DNA of 64,000 nucleotides from Magnolia sinica. Its lineage: Eukaryota; Streptophyta; Magnoliopsida; Magnoliales; Magnoliaceae. Positions 33,901-46,723 of the stretch are shown here, one piece after another. Both the position numbers and the translations under genes were made by a program. Positions within the stretch are counted from its first letter, which is position 1. Every line of letters begins with the position of its first letter. The notes under the pieces were generated by a model that made no database searches, had not been told where the DNA came from, and saw only the letters and a program-made list of their open reading frames with translations. The DNA lies in NCBI RefSeq assembly GCF_029962835.1, contig NC_080583.1, positions 70,355,158 through 70,419,157 of the forward strand, written 5' to 3'.

Positions 33901-34871
33901 TAATATTTGTGCTTTTCCATCAGCTAGGTCCACTAGATGGCCTGGATAAAATAGGTGGACAGCATCACTAAAATACACCCATCATGCTGGGTCCACGATC
34001 GGTGTGGATCTAGTGGGCCACACCCATCATAAAAGAGAGCGAGAGAAAGAGAAGGAGAGAAATAAGCGGAGTAGATGGAGGGACCACGCCATTATAGGTC
34101 CCTCATATGATTGCAAAATATACATCAAATTAGGTCCCTCATACAAGTGGGTCTCCTAATTATGAAATCAATGGTAGAAATTCAAAGATCACCCACCTCT
34201 TGGCCTCCTCCTTACTCCCTTAGCCTTCTATGCTCCTTGCCTTCACTTTTAATGGTGGTTGATGGAATTTTGATGGTGTGGATGAGAGATAAGAGGGTGA
34301 GCCACACTTAATGTTTTTGGGAAAACTTGGGAATGCTTGGACGGGTGAAGCTTTGGGTTGCTTGGGAGATTTGAGAAATGAGAGAGAGAGGTGATGGGAA
34401 GGATATGAGGTGATGGAGTGATGTGTGATGGGTGATGGGTAGAGTGATGGATTGTAAGAAAGGGATGGGTGGAGAGAGAGGGAGAGTTGACTTTGGGAAT
34501 GGGAAGGGATGGGTTGATGTACTTGGGGTATGAAGTGACTTGACTTGTACTTGACATTGATTGATTGGTTGATTAATGAGACATGTTGTAGAGATTCTCT
34601 CGAAATTCGCAACGCGCAACGTTTTCTTCGAATTGAACGCATGCCCACATCTTCTGTCCTGGGTATCGGTTCAGTGCGCAAGTCGTGGCGTTGAAACTGC
34701 GGCAATGGCACGGTCGCTAAGATATAAGTTTCGGTTCAAGCTGACTTTGGTAAGCGGGACTCGGCTTAGGATCGCGCTCAAACATCGTATATGGGTCGAT
34801 GATTACCGGAATTTAACTATAACGACCGCAAAAGCTAACGGAACGGTACTGACTAGGACACGGTTCTTACA
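30937..34871 (-). repeat. Long (3.9 kb) gypsy 3' LTR, copy 1
   Basis: An unusually long LTR that contains its own tandem repeats and foldback modules. The open frames in it (31376, 31596, 34220-34711 and others) are identical or nearly so in copy 2 but have no domain. I treat them as chance frames in repeat sequence. Confidence 0.75.
32690..33115. repeat. Tandem repeats of about 35 and 61 bp inside the gypsy LTR, copy 1
   Basis: About four units containing cctagggcccaacataatg are followed by about four units of 61 bp containing gcccactgtaatatttattt and ataaggtcacgtggac. The units derive from one piece of the common foldback module. The parallel array is at 56645-57060. Confidence 0.8.
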
Positions 34872-36281
34872 GCTCTCCCCTCTAAATAAAAATATCATTC
34901 TCAAAATTTACACAATCATCGCAAGAAAACATAACTTAGGTCATAAGATCTTTGCGTAACTCAGAATATCCGGGACACACAATCGGCCTCAAGCGAAGTC
35001 CACCATCGTAACCAATCTACCAGTCGATGCTGCCTCTACTTGATAATCCTGTAACGACTCATCTGTCTGCGAGCATCGATCACCCTTGCGACAAGAGAGG
35101 GTTGAATCGACAGCTCGATAGTTGTATGATAGAAGACTAGCAAACCAAAATTAAAGTCGTACTGCTATATCCTTAAGCATCCTCTACTCCTCGAATCATC
35201 ATATGTGCCACTGGCCTCGTGGCTGACGGCTGAGGCATCCGCCACCACATTCGCCTTTCCTGGGTGGTACCGGAGGTCAAAATCATAGTCCTTCAGAGCT
35301 CTATCCAGCGTCTCTACTTCATGTTCAGCTCGGTGAGAGAATAAATACTTCAAGCTCTTGTGGTCGAGAAGAGCTAGAACCTAACTCCATAGAGATAGTG
35401 TCTCCACACCTTGAGTGTGAAAACTGCAGCCCACTCTAAATCATGCGTGGGGTAGTTCGGCTCATGAACCTTGAGTTGAAGAGACGCGAAGGCTACGAGC
35501 CTGCCGTGCTTGGACAACACCTAAACCAATACGTGAGGCATCAGAATACAACAAATCCATCACTCCTAGAGGGAAGTGTGAGGACAGGAGCGGACGTCAG
35601 GTCAAGCTGGCTGCAACAGAAATCAGAGGGCGACGATGGATATATCCAGAGAGCTTTTCCTCGTGGACTCGAATCCTACTACAACTTCCTATCAAGTCAA
35701 TCAACATGGTGAGGATTTGGGGCCAAAGCACAGCAACGAAAAGGTGATAAATTATGGATACAAGTGTGCTAGATCGAAGGGTAATTCCCCCTTTAATCTC
35801 AGGGAACATATATTTCTTAGGAAGGAATCTGATCTCCCCTCAGATGACGATCCAGGAGCTGAGTTAGATGATGGCATGCCTGAGAATCTGGGAACCCTAA
35901 ACGGCTTGCAGGGTGTTTCTCAGTTATCAAAAGGATTTTGCTCACCATTGAGAAGGGACTGGCTGCTAGATCAGCACTTGGAGGTTGATTTATCTCCATT
36001 CTTCTCAGACCAACATAAGGAAAATGAAAAGGCAATTTTCAGATCTAGGAAGGACCTCTGCTCATATCTCATCTCCAAACAGAAGGAGGGTGATCAACCG
36101 TAGGATGAAGCAGAAACTCAAATAAGTCAGGCAATCCAGAAAAGAACTCTACAAGGAAATCTGTCTTCCAATCGGAACAAGGTTCTTACAAGAAGAACGC
36201 AAGTTCTCTACGGTAAAGGAGACTGGGAATCCAGACTCAGACACCTCAAACATCGGGCAGTGAACACGGGATGTGTCACAG

Positions 36282-37108
36282 ATGGATAAAATTCTAGTGT
36301 GGAATGTCAGGGGAGTTGGAAACTGCAGAACTATCAGAACGCTAAAACGTCTGATGAGAGCTCATCACCCCGAGATCGTGGTGATCCTGGAACCTATGAT
36401 CAACGATGCTAGCCGCATCAGAATTGGTCTTTCCTTGGGTTTCCACCTCTCCTTCTCCAAAGTAGAGGAGGGGGGAAAGATTTGGTTCTTCTACAAGAAC
36501 CCTGTTTCTTATTCAATTATTAAAGCAACTAACCAGCTTTTATCTGTAAATATGTATGTCTAAACCTTGCAGATCTCCATTAACCTAACATGTATCTACA
36601 CCAGTTGTTCCAGACTTATCAGGAGGCTTCTCTAGGAGGACCTGGCAGACTTGTCCACCTTGCTACAAGGACCTTGGGGTGTCTGCGGTGATTTAAATAC
36701 TATCATTGAAGCATCGGAAAGACACAGCAGAGGAATTTTTGATCGACACAGTGCCAGGGATTTTAGCGAGGCAATAGACAACGCCAACCTAATGGATGCA
36801 GGCTTCACGGGACCTCGATTCACATGGTGTAACAATCAGTCTGGCTCTGCTAGAATCTGGGCCAGGCTCGACAGAACACTCATCAACTTAGCCTGGGCCT
36901 CCTCCTTCCCGACTTTCCAAGTTGAGCATTTTTTGAGGACTAATTCGGACCACAACCCTCTTCTTCTTTCCTTTCCCCCTCCTTCGCCGAACGGACCAAA
37001 GCCGTTTAAATTTCAGAGGATGTGGATTAAGAATAAATCCTTTATGTAGGTAGTAAGGCAAGCTTGGAACAGCGTTGATTCGTATCATCCAGTCTTCAAC
37101 GTGCAACT
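36282..37108 (+). pseudogene. LINE ORF2, endonuclease domain only (broken and truncated)
   Basis: The apurinic-type endonuclease nicks target DNA for L1 integration. The start M-D-K-I-L-V-W-N-V-R-G-V-G is the classic beginning of plant L1 ORF2. Further motifs are V-I-L-E-P-M-I, C-G-D-L-N-T, F-T-W-C-N-N, R-L-D-R and T-N-S-D-H-N-P. A single frame spans the region with in-frame stops at 36561 (TAA), about 36633 (TAG) and 37047 (TAG). Each is explicable by one C-to-T or G-to-A change from CAA or TGG. Sequence ends at the Athila LTR, so RT is missing. The equivalent in copy 2 starts at 60313. Confidence 0.85.
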
Positions 37109-39480
37109 TGTTCACTCCCCAAGTATAGGGTTGTGATGTAGTAATAAACTCGGTAAGACCGAGGTCGAATCCCAAGGGACTGAAACCTGTACGTAACCTA
37201 AAAATAACTACACTAGAAAAAGATGAAATCTAAATCAGGTGGATTTGAGGAATAATGATGAAATAGTAAAATATGTAGAATTCAAAGGTAGGAAACTAGG
37301 GATTCAGAGGATCCACTTGTAGAGATCAGGGAGATCTTTATGCCTGCTTCAAAAATCATGGAACTTAAACTGAACTTCCTCTGATATAATTTTAAAGAGA
37401 TTAGAGGTATATGAATTAGAATGGATTCCATCATCAAACCATACCCAGGAGACAAAGTCAACAACAGAATTAAACTAATTACTAACCAATCAGATGATTA
37501 TGAAGGTTAGGAAGGGTACCGCCATCCAACCATGCCCAGGAGACGATGGCGAACAACAGGGCTTCCTGACGTCATAATCAAAATAGGGAAAAGAAATACT
37601 CAAAGCCATTGCAAACCCATTGTAATTTCAGTCACAATAGGCCATTAAAAACTACAAATATTCCCGTAATAAAATTAAATCAAAAATCCCTTCAATCTAA
37701 ACAAAGGACACACGCATATAATCTCCCATCACTCTATAAGCTTCACCTCTTAGCCCTAGCTAAGAGGTTTAGCCTGACATAATTGGGCTAATTCCTAAAT
37801 AAAAATAATAAAAAATAAAAAAACTACCACTGTTGCACGTCCACCACTGTTGCACGTTTCAGCTCCAATTGCCTCCTTGAATCCTCCTTTTTCTCCCCGT
37901 TCTTCTGTTTCTTCTCTCCTCTTATAGCTGTCCAACGCCCTGGAGGAGTCAGTTCCGCACTCCTCTTTACGCAACAACGGCGCCAACTCTGTTCTCGCAG
38001 CAAGTAACGCACAAAAAGGCTGCGTTTGGACTGAAAATCAGGATGTTGATCATCCCGATTATTGCATCCTCCATCATGGATAGGGTTAAACTTGGCTGGG
38101 GCTTCCATTGGACGGTTCGGATCGCTGATCCGATCACGTTCTAGGTCACGTAACTCCACGAAAAATTCAAATTTTTCGGACGCCTGTAAACCTTATGCAG
38201 GTTGCGCTGACGTGTTCGGTGGGCCCCATAATGATGTCTTTAGAGAAATCCACTTCGTTCATTGGATTCTTGACGAAAAACTGGTCAGGAAGGGTGGGTT
38301 TTATTCAAATTCTGCATAGCCCATTGTACCAGATCCATTCACCGTCCATCTTGCTTTTGGACGATCAAAAATGGATCTTCGGGACCTTTTGAAACTTTGC
38401 CACCTAGGCATGAGTGATATGGCCCTCGTGATTCTCATGGACGGTCCAGATCAGTCATCTGGACCATGATGGTGGCCCACAGAGATCGTCCGCAGGCTCT
38501 GTTCTTGCATAAATAGAGAAGAAAGAAAAAACGGATTTCTTCCGCTGTGCTACTGGCGGGGGCCATGATTAAATTCAGATAGGAAATCCACACCGTCCAC
38601 TAAAATCCTGGCGAAAATCCAGTCAGTAATGAGTAGTTTTGGTAGGTTCTTGTGTGGCCCACTGTACTAAGTTAATTCGTCGTTCATCTTACTTCTTTTG
38701 ACGATCCACCTGCATACACGTGTATGGGTCCAAAATTCCACCTAGGTGAGGGTATTCCCTACCCCAGAGACACTATGGATGGCTCTGATCATTCAAATGA
38801 GCAAGGGGTGGGCCCTACTGAGTGAAATCGGCGGACCCACGTTCGCCACTGTGAGAAATTAGATTTGAGAAGAAGAGTCGGTTAGCGCTTGCTGACCGAC
38901 TTTCGGATGTTTGGTGCACGCCCGGTGCACCTGCATACCTTGCATATGCACTACATGTATGGGTCCCATAGAGATGTTTGTGAGAAATCTACTCTGTCCA
39001 TCCATTCTACCATATCATTTAAGGCGTTGAGTCAAAAATTGAGGCATATCCAGATGTCATGTGGGCCCAAAATCGACAGTTTATGGGCTGATCTATCCGT
39101 TGGGCCACTTCTACTGGGATCCAATGGCTGAAATTTGACGTGTACGGTTAATTTATGGCCCTCAAGCCATGTATGAATTTTCGAGCCAAACAGATGATGA
39201 AAACCCGGTGATCTTGCATTTTGGCCGACTTTCAGCCGCTGAGCTTGAGCCTCAATTTTCGCGGACCTGGTGTGTAATTCCATTGATCTTGGTCCTCTGG
39301 AGTCCGTCCCCTTGCCCTTGGTGTCATTAGCGCGTTAAATCTATGCTTTATCATCCTTTTTCAGTCTAAGCTCTAAATACACCTCGCATCACAAACACGA
39401 TTAAATCACCATTAAACAAGATTATGCTTGTAAATCCAGTGTAATAATCGGGGTCTAATATGCAATATTTGACCTCAACA
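37109..39480 (-). repeat. Athila 3' LTR, copy 1
   Basis: About 2.37 kb with TGTT...AACA ends. The plus-strand edge reads tgttcactccccaagtatag and the other edge gacctcaaca. A purine-rich tract (complement of caactcctaacc) lies directly outside the latter. Partner LTRs are at 46724-47108 (partial) and 61140-63530. Foldback-module fragments occur at about 38200-38480 and 38900-39130. Confidence 0.85.
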
Positions 39481-40807
39481 CAACTCCTAACCAGCATTTT
39501 GCTAGTCCGAGCAAAATATGCGAAAATTACTTTCAGAAATAAACAATTCCTGTAAACCCGAGTGACTTGTGAGCAAATAGTCGAGATGTGAAAATTCTAA
39601 GATTCATGAATGTTGGGTATAATTCTCTCCTAGATTCAAGCACATGGTAACTTCATAATTAAGTTCAAAATATTAATCTGTCAATTAGAACAATTCTAAA
39701 CATTGAATTCCATGGATGTATAGTCTAATCTCGACTTATCAACATTAAGATTCACTTATCTATTTAAGGATATCATTGTTAACCAATAAGAGAATTCACG
39801 ATAACCCAAACTTGTCTCACACATTATCTTTTTCTTTTTTTAATTTTTAATTTTTTCATTAAAAGTAACGCCAAGAAGGGGAATCAAATCCTCACCTATA
39901 GGGAGCAGACCTAAGGTAAAGACTTCACACCCACTCTTTTTCAAATATCATCCATGGGGAATCGAATCCTCACCTATCGGGAGCAAACCTATGGTAAAGA
40001 CTGTTCGCCCAATCCATTCAATTTTTCAAGTTGGTTCCTTTTATGTTTAGTGATTACCAAGTTAATCCTTTAATATCGAATTGAATCCTTAATGTGCAAG
40101 CGAGATGTGTTTTGTGAAATCATGACTCAATCAATGTTTACAACTTTTAATTCCGGATTAACGATTCAAACTTAATTGTGAAATCTAAAAGATACTGAAT
40201 CCAAGAGTCATAAATTACCAACATCACTGATCTTAAAATTCACAAGGAATTCCAAAAAAAATTAAAAATTTTCACAATTTTTGCTCAAGACCAAGAAAAC
40301 ACTGATTAGGAAACCTAATCTCCCACCCCCAACCTAAAATCTACATTGTCCTCAATGTAAAAGAAATAAGCATGCAATGCACATGGGACAACGAAAATAT
40401 AAGAGTGATGGAAAGATAGTACCTGGACGAAAGAATCAAGAAGCTTTCCAAAAATATCTATGTAAGAGCGGGTCAGCACAAGAGAGAAACCAACAGAAGT
40501 AAAATAAAAATAACAAAAATAAAATCCTACCCACTCCACTTTCGTAGGTGCTCTCGATTGCATTTAGCGTATGCAACAAGCCTTTAAACCCCTAGGTTGC
40601 CCCTAATGAACGAGTTGTAGTCTCGTGAGGGTTTGCAGCAATGTTACCCACAAACATTAAACTAACTAACTAAAATGAAACGGAATGAAAAACTGGGTTG
40701 GTTCCCAGGAGTGTTAAGTTTACCGTCTATCCTAAAACAGCATAAAGGAAACTACCCTAGTCCTATGAAAACAGGAAACCTACCGATACCTCCATCAGAC
40801 TAGAAGA
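39481..40807 (-). other. Athila internal sequence between pol and the 3' LTR
   Basis: There is no recognisable coding domain. A short direct repeat (core gaatcaaatcctcacctata) occurs at about 39877 and 39960. The first 470 bp match the end of the window (63531-64000). Confidence 0.6.
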
Positions 40808-41938
40808 TCAATCCTGGTAAACAGGATTATTCATAGGTATGGACATGTCCTCTGAATCAAAGTTCTCGACAAATGGCTTTAAGTGATATCCATTTACTTT
40901 AAACTCCTTACCATTGTCAGGATCTCTTATCTCAACGGCCCCATGGGGATACGCAGTGATCACAATGTAAGGGCTAGTCCAACGAGATCGAAGCTTACCT
41001 GGAAAGAGATGTAATCGAGAATTATGCAAAAGAGCTTTCTGACTAGGTGTGAATAATTTCCGTAGAATACGTTGGTCATGAAACGCCTTCATTCTGTCTT
41101 TGTAAATTCTCGAGTTCTCGTATGCGTCGTTTTGGATTTCTTCGAGTTCATTCAACTGAAGTTTGTGTAGCGAGCCAGCGTGGTTCAGATTGAAATTCAG
41201 ATTTTTGATCGCCCAGTAGGCTTTATGTTTCAACTCCACAGGCAAGTGACAAGCTTTCCCATAGTTAAGTCTAAAGGGAGACGTTCCAATAGGGATTTTA
41301 AAAGCAGTACGGTATGCCCATAAAGCATCGGTCAATCGGATTGACCAATCCTTACGATCAGGGTTAACTATTTTCTCCAAAATGTGTTTGATCTCCCTAT
41401 TAGAAATCTTAGCTTGTCCACTTGTTTGTGGATGGTATGGGGTGCTCACCTTATGAGAGATACCGTATTTCTTCATTAAGCTCTCGAATGGTCTATTACA
41501 AAAGTGTGAGCCTCCATCACTAATGATGGCTCGAGGCATCCCGAACTGCGAAAGGATGTTCTCTTTTAAGAATTTAATGACCATGCGATGGTCATTATTT
41601 TGGCACGGGATTGCTTCAACCCATTTAGTGACATAATCTACGGCGAGCAAAATATGCAAATTTCTAAATGATTGGGGGAATGGTCCCATGAAATCGATGC
41701 CCCAGCAGTTAAATGCTTCTATGATAAGGATGAGATTCAAAGGCATCATATTTCGACGGGATAATGCTCCCAATTTTTGACAACGCTCACAAGCCTTGCA
41801 AAACTCATGAGTGTCCCTGAACATAGTGGGCCAATAAAAGCCACACTGTAAAATCTTGGCCATGATCTTTTTAGCAGAAAGTGACCACCACATGGAGTGA
41901 CAGAAGGAGATGACACTGATGCTCATTGTCCGGCACAC
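40808..41938 (-). pseudogene. Athila integrase region
   Basis: The longest open frame in the window, 376 codons. It has the zinc-binding segment (C-K-A-C-E-R-C), the core motifs W-G-I-D-F-M-G-P and [16 protein letters not shown], and the Athila-typical W-A-Y-R-T-A-F-K and [10 protein letters not shown]. It is part of the fossil element's pol and reads leftward. Confidence 0.9.
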
Positions 41939-42014
41939 ATCTCCTCATGATTTAGTCCGCAATATTTAAACAAATAAGGATCATCCTAAAAGAACCTTGG
42001 TGAAAATTTTCTTC

Positions 42015-42876
42015 TTATCTCACGCAGTGTCGGTATGGAACCCGTGGCAAGATAATTAGCAATATCGAACTAAGGTGAATGGGAGACTTTAAACAGCTGT
42101 TCGTCAAGGAACATGTCATCGATATGTGACTCAAGGGAATCAGATGTATTAAGGCGAGACGATGATCGCCACTACGTTCTCTACTCTTTTTATCTTTAAT
42201 TTTCAAATCAAATTCTTGGAGTAGAAGGATCCATCGTATCAAACGGGGCTTAGAATCATTCTTAGAGAGAAGATACTTAAGTACCGCATGATCTGTGTAG
42301 ATAATGATCTTGGATCCTATCAAGTAGGACCTAAACTTGTCCAAAGAAAATACTACATCTAGGAGTTTCTTTTCCTTAGTGGAGTAGTTCACTTGGGCAG
42401 AGTTTAAAGTTCTACTCGCATAATAAATGACGTAGGGCCTCTTATCTTTTCTCTGGCCTAAAACCACTCCAAGAGCATAATCAGAAGCGTCGCACATAAG
42501 CTCAAAAGGAAGGCTTCAATCGGGTGCTTGCATGATGGTGTAGTGGTTAACATGCCCTTAAGCTTGATGAAAGCTTCCTGGCATTGCTCAGTCGACTCGT
42601 ATGGTGCATCCTTTTGCAGAAGATTACATAAGGGACGAGAGAGGAGACTAAAGTCCTTTATAAATCGTCTATAAAACCCCGCGTGTCCTAAGAAGGATCG
42701 CACAACTCTGATGTTCTTGGGTGGAGGTAGGTTAGAGATAAAATCGATTTTTGCTTTATCCACCTCGATTCCTTTGACGAGATAATATGTCCAAGGACAA
42801 TTCCCTTATGAACCATGAAATGACACTTCTCCCAATTAAGTACCAAGTTCTTCTCTTCACATCTTTTCAACGACAC
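42015..42876 (-). pseudogene. Athila reverse transcriptase and RNase H region
   Basis: Overlapping open frames carry the RT thumb/connection ([16 protein letters not shown]) and the RNase H start ([14 protein letters not shown]) through [10 protein letters not shown]. More RT-derived sequence extends to about 43,560 in poorer condition. The region is broken. Confidence 0.85.
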
Positions 42877-43956
42877 ATTTAAGACTCTCTAAGCACTCTC
42901 TGGAAGACCAAAAATAGAGAAATCGCTCATGAAGACCTCTAGATATTTTCCAACCAGTCAGAAAAGATATTCATCATACATCACCGAAAGGTAGCAGGGG
43001 CATTACATAATCCGAATGACATCCTTCGATAGGCAAGGTGCCATAGGACATGTAAATGTAGTCTTTTCCTTGTCCTCGGGGCGATTTCAATCTGATCTAG
43101 CCCGAATACCTGTTAAGGAAACAATAATATGAATGACCAGGTAGCCTTTCCAAGATTTGACAATGAAGGGCAAAGGAAAGTGGTCCTTCCTCGTGATGGT
43201 ATTCAACTTCCTATAGTCAATGCATATTCTCCAACCAGTAGTGACTCTAGTTGGCACGAGTTCATTGTTGACATTGGCTACGATGGTAATTCCAGACTAC
43301 TTAGGAACCACCTGAGTTGGACTCACTCATTGACTATTGGATATAGGGTATATAATACCCACATCCAATAGTTTAAGGACCTCGGCCTTAACCACTTCCT
43401 TCATGTTTGGATTTAGTCTACGTTGTGATTGCCAAGAGGTCTTCGCATTATTCTCAAGATAACTACGATGAGTACAAATCGAAGGGTCCATTCCCTTAAG
43501 GTCTGCAATTGTCCATCCAAGGGCTCCCTTATGCTCAATGAGAGTAGATATGAGCATACTCTCTTGTTCTTACTCAAGGTGGGAAGAGATCACCACCGGG
43601 TATGTCTTATCTTGACCTAAATAGACATATTTCAAATCAGAGGGTAAATGTTTTAGGTCAAGCTTCAGTGCCTTGAGGTTAGACAGTAGAGGCAATTAAT
43701 CTATTTAGGGCAACTCTTCAAATTGTGGCCTCCACTAGTTAACTTCAAGTACCGGCACAGTATTAAGCAAGGCACACGTCTCCCTAATCATGTCATCATC
43801 AAAATCATGGGAGTGAGCTAGACACTTCTCTAGGGTCCGAGGATAAGGTCAGAGGCATTCTATCTTCCATGAAAGAATCAATCACGTTAATGTCGTGGAA
43901 ATCGTCATCATCCTCTCAGTTTCTGCCGTTATTGAAAAAGATATTTGACTCCAATG

Positions 43957-44214
43957 TCATATTCCGAAAGACATAGTCATGACACCATTCATACAATTGA
44001 TAATTGCGTTTGAAGTGGCAAGGAATGGGCGACTAAGAACGACGAGAATCTGAGTGCTCATGTTATTGATGGGTTCGGTATCCAGGATGATAAAATCTTC
44101 AAGGTAGTAAAATCTATCAACTTGGACCAACACATCCTTAATTATCCCTCTTGGTATACGAACAGAGCGATCAGCAAGTTGTAGTGTGGTTAGGGTGGGT
44201 TTTAATTCACCCAA
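43957..44214 (-). pseudogene. Athila protease region
   Basis: The frame reads L-A-D-R-S-V-R-I-P-R-G-I-I-K-D-V-L-V-Q-V and later V-V-L-S-R-P-F-L-A-T, the usual C-terminal half of an Athila aspartic protease domain. It lies between gag and RT, as expected. Confidence 0.75.
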
Positions 44215-44583
44215 ACCTAATTATTTGTATACCGAGTAGGGAATCAGATTGACGCTCGCTCCTAAGTCAAGAAGTGCGTGATCAATTCGATAGTCCCTGA
44301 TTACACATGATATGGTTGGGTTACCGGGATCTTTGAATTTCTGTGGCACGTCTTGCTTTAAGATGGCACTCACTTTCTCAGTCAAGAAGATCTTCTTTTG
44401 AATATTCTGCCATCATTTGATCGTGCATAAGTTTTTCAGAAATTTGGCATATGAAGGTATCTATTTTACGACATTAAGTAAAGGAATGCTGACTTTCACT
44501 TGTTTCAACACCTCTAGGATATCTTGAGAGTTAGAGAGAGATTTTGGTGTGACCAACCGTTGGGGAAATGGAGCAACTGGCTT

Positions 44584-46146
44584 TTATAGAAGTTCCGGTT
44601 CTAATTTTTGTGGGGCATCACTAGATCCATCATTGTTATCCTCTTCTGGTTCTTGAGGCTTTTCGGGCCTAACCGGAAGGATTTTATCAATGATCTTCCC
44701 ACTCCTAAGAGTGGTGATGGATTTAGCGTGCCCCATTTGATTCGAAGAACTGGGATCACTTGTCTCGTATTGCGGTTTAGGATTGGGGAGCGGTTGTACA
44801 GGAAGCATCTCCTTTTCTATAACTTTTATCTGTGAATCCATCTTTTGCATAAAGTCTCGCATTGCATGGGTCAGCTCTTGCATGGAATTTTGAACCGGTT
44901 CTTCTTGAGGTTTCCCCTGATTTGGATTTTGATTGAAGAAACTTTGAGGGGTAGCAGTTTGTCCATTTCTCCAACTAAAGTTTGGATGATTTTTCCAACC
45001 AGGATTGTATGTATTAGAGGTTGGTCCATTGAAAGGTCTTTGATAATTATTTATGGTATTGGATTGTTCATTCAACACTTCTCGAAAGGCGGGTATCGTA
45101 GGACAATTTTCAGTTGTATGAATGTTGTAATCACATATGCCGCAAACACTTTCATTAACCTTATCCTTCTTTCCTTCCATGGCCTCAACTTTTCTTATCA
45201 GCGTAATCACTTTATACTTGAGATCATCTTCTTCTTTCAAGAGATACAATCCACCTTTCTCCTTTAATTGAGTCGGCCTAGACGTGGTGTTCGACTTTGG
45301 GTAATAGTCCCATGATTGTGTTTTTTCAGCAAGACTATCGAGGTAATCCCATACCTCGTCAACATTTTTATTAGTAAATTCTCCATTACACATTGTCTCA
45401 ACCATTTGGCGCATGGAAGATGTTAGTCCATCATAGAAAAAATTTGTAATGCACCACGTTTCAAAGCCGTGTTGTGGGCATGAATCGACCAAATCCTTGA
45501 ACCTTTCCAACATTGCTAAAATGTTTCATCCTCCTTTTCGAGTGAAGTTCATGATTGCTTTTCTAAGGGTAATCGCTTTTATGATGTGGAAAGAATTTCT
45601 TTATAAATTCCTCGCATATCATTCCATGTGCCAATGGATCTAGGACGTAGTGAATGTAACCACGCCTTAGCCTTCTCTTTAAGGAAAAGGAAAAGAGTCT
45701 CAGCCTGACTTATCCTCAGATACATTTTGAAAATATAAAGTGGCTCGATCTCTTCAAACTCTTTCAAATGTAGGTATGGTTCTTCGATTCAAGCCCATGG
45801 AACTTAGGAAGGAGTTGGATAACCCCGGCTTGATGTCCATATGTCCTATATTTTCAAGAAAAATCATGCATGAGGGCATACTCACCCCCACTGGTTGTAA
45901 ATAATCTCGTAAAGTACGTGGCGGGGGTGCTTGATACACCTCATTCTCATCCCGAATGTCCTCCACCCTAGGTTGGGGTAGAAGAGGTTGGTTTTCAGCC
46001 ATCACTTCAATTAACTCGGGGGATTTTGAGTGGTATTTAGTCCTGCGATGGATAGTCAATCCCTCAACCAATCCTCCTTCAATCAAGAGACATCGAGTGT
46101 TGTCACGGGCCCACTTGGGCATGAAACACTCGCAACCCTCAATCAA
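44584..46146 (-). pseudogene. Athila gag region
   Basis: Several open frames cover the gag core (M-R-Q-M-V-E-T-M-C-N-G-E-F and W-D-Y-L-D-S-L-A-E-K) and a CCHC-type zinc knuckle (C-G-I-C-D-Y-N-I-H-T-T-E-N-C). The N-terminal part lies toward 46146. The region is broken. Confidence 0.8.
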
Positions 46147-46697
46147 ATTCGAAACCTAATCCTAAGAAAGGAAAAGAAAATCTAGAAAGAAAGAGAGAGT
46201 TGGAAAGAAGTTACCAAATCGAAGTCCTAAGGAGCTTACCGAATTAGAAATTTCAATCTTAAAGGCCTACAAAATAGGAAAGTTAGTTTCTAAACAAAAA
46301 TTCTATAAGTAGAAAGTTAGGAAATAAAATTAGATTCTAAAAGAGTTCGAATTAGAAAGTTTCTAAAAAAACAAAAATAGAAAGTTAATTTCTAAAAAGG
46401 AAAATAACCAACCTAGTTTCTAAAAACAAAAGAGGAAAGTTTCTAAAAATAAACTATTTCCTACAAATAGGAGAATACTAGAATTAGAAAATTTTTAAAA
46501 TTTAAACCCTAATTTTAAAAGTAGAAAAAGTAGAGAAATTAGGAAGGAATTACCAATTTAGAAACTTATGTCAGGATCTTATAAAACAGGAAAACAAGTT
46601 AGCTCTAGAAATCAAATAAAAACTTAAAACTAAAGTTAGTCAAATTCTAATCTTAAACTAATTCTAAACCTAATTAATTCAGAGAATTGCAACCGTC

Positions 46698-46721
46698 AGT
46701 TCCCGGCAACGGCGCTAAAAA
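46698..46721 (-). promoter_or_regulatory. Athila primer-binding site
   Basis: On the element's strand, directly after the 5' LTR end (GTGAACA), comes TAGCGCCGTTGCCGGGAA. This is close to the tRNA-Asp-complementary site usual in Athila/Tat elements (GGCGCCGTTGCCGGGGA). Confidence 0.75.
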
Positions 46722-46723
46722 CT

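Larger units (their letters stand above)
30937..35612 (-). mobile_element. Ty3/gypsy LTR-retrotransposon fossil, 3' part, inside the LINE (copy 1)
   Basis: This is a leftward-reading remnant: a 3' LTR of about 3.9 kb (30937-34871) with TGTAAGAC...GTGACA ends, preceded on its own strand by a purine-rich tract (gaggggagagc), then a piece of pol (RNase H and the start of integrase) to about 35612. Motifs such as [12 protein letters not shown] point to a chromovirus, perhaps Tekay/Del-like. It is broken, with many interruptions, and its 5' half and 5' LTR are absent. It is older than the duplication because both copies carry it. Confidence 0.8.
29181..37108 (+). mobile_element. L1-type LINE, copy 1, interrupted by a gypsy remnant and ended by an Athila LTR
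   Basis: ORF1 (29254 to about 30650) encodes an RRM and a DUF4283-like domain. ORF2 begins at 36282 with an AP-endonuclease-like domain. Between them a gypsy remnant occupies 30937 to about 35612. The LINE stops at 37108 where the Athila LTR begins, so the reverse transcriptase is absent from the window. The same arrangement appears in copy 2, so both insertions predate the duplication. The 5' limit is estimated from the G+C-richer leader before ORF1. Confidence 0.85.
1..39945. repeat. Direct segmental duplication, copy 1
   Basis: This block matches 50316 to the window end in the same order and orientation, apart from two large transposon insertions (1173-16095 and 17069-28527). Shared parts are the long foldback, a 1 kb flank, the LINE with its gypsy insertion, and the Athila 3' LTR with about 470 bp of internal sequence. 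The left boundary lies outside the window. The right boundary cannot be set because copy 2 runs off the end. The offset falls from 50,315 to about 35,373 and then to about 23,912 across the two insertions, which accounts for their lengths. Confidence 0.9.

Noticed and set aside
34220-34711. Ser/Pro/His-rich minus-strand frame of 163 codons, identical at 58208-58699
   Set aside because: Low-complexity sequence inside the gypsy LTR with three overlapping frames. The identity reflects the duplication, not coding constraint.
39481-40807. Envelope-like gene of the Athila element
   Set aside because: The position would suit one, but no open frame or membrane segment pattern supports it.
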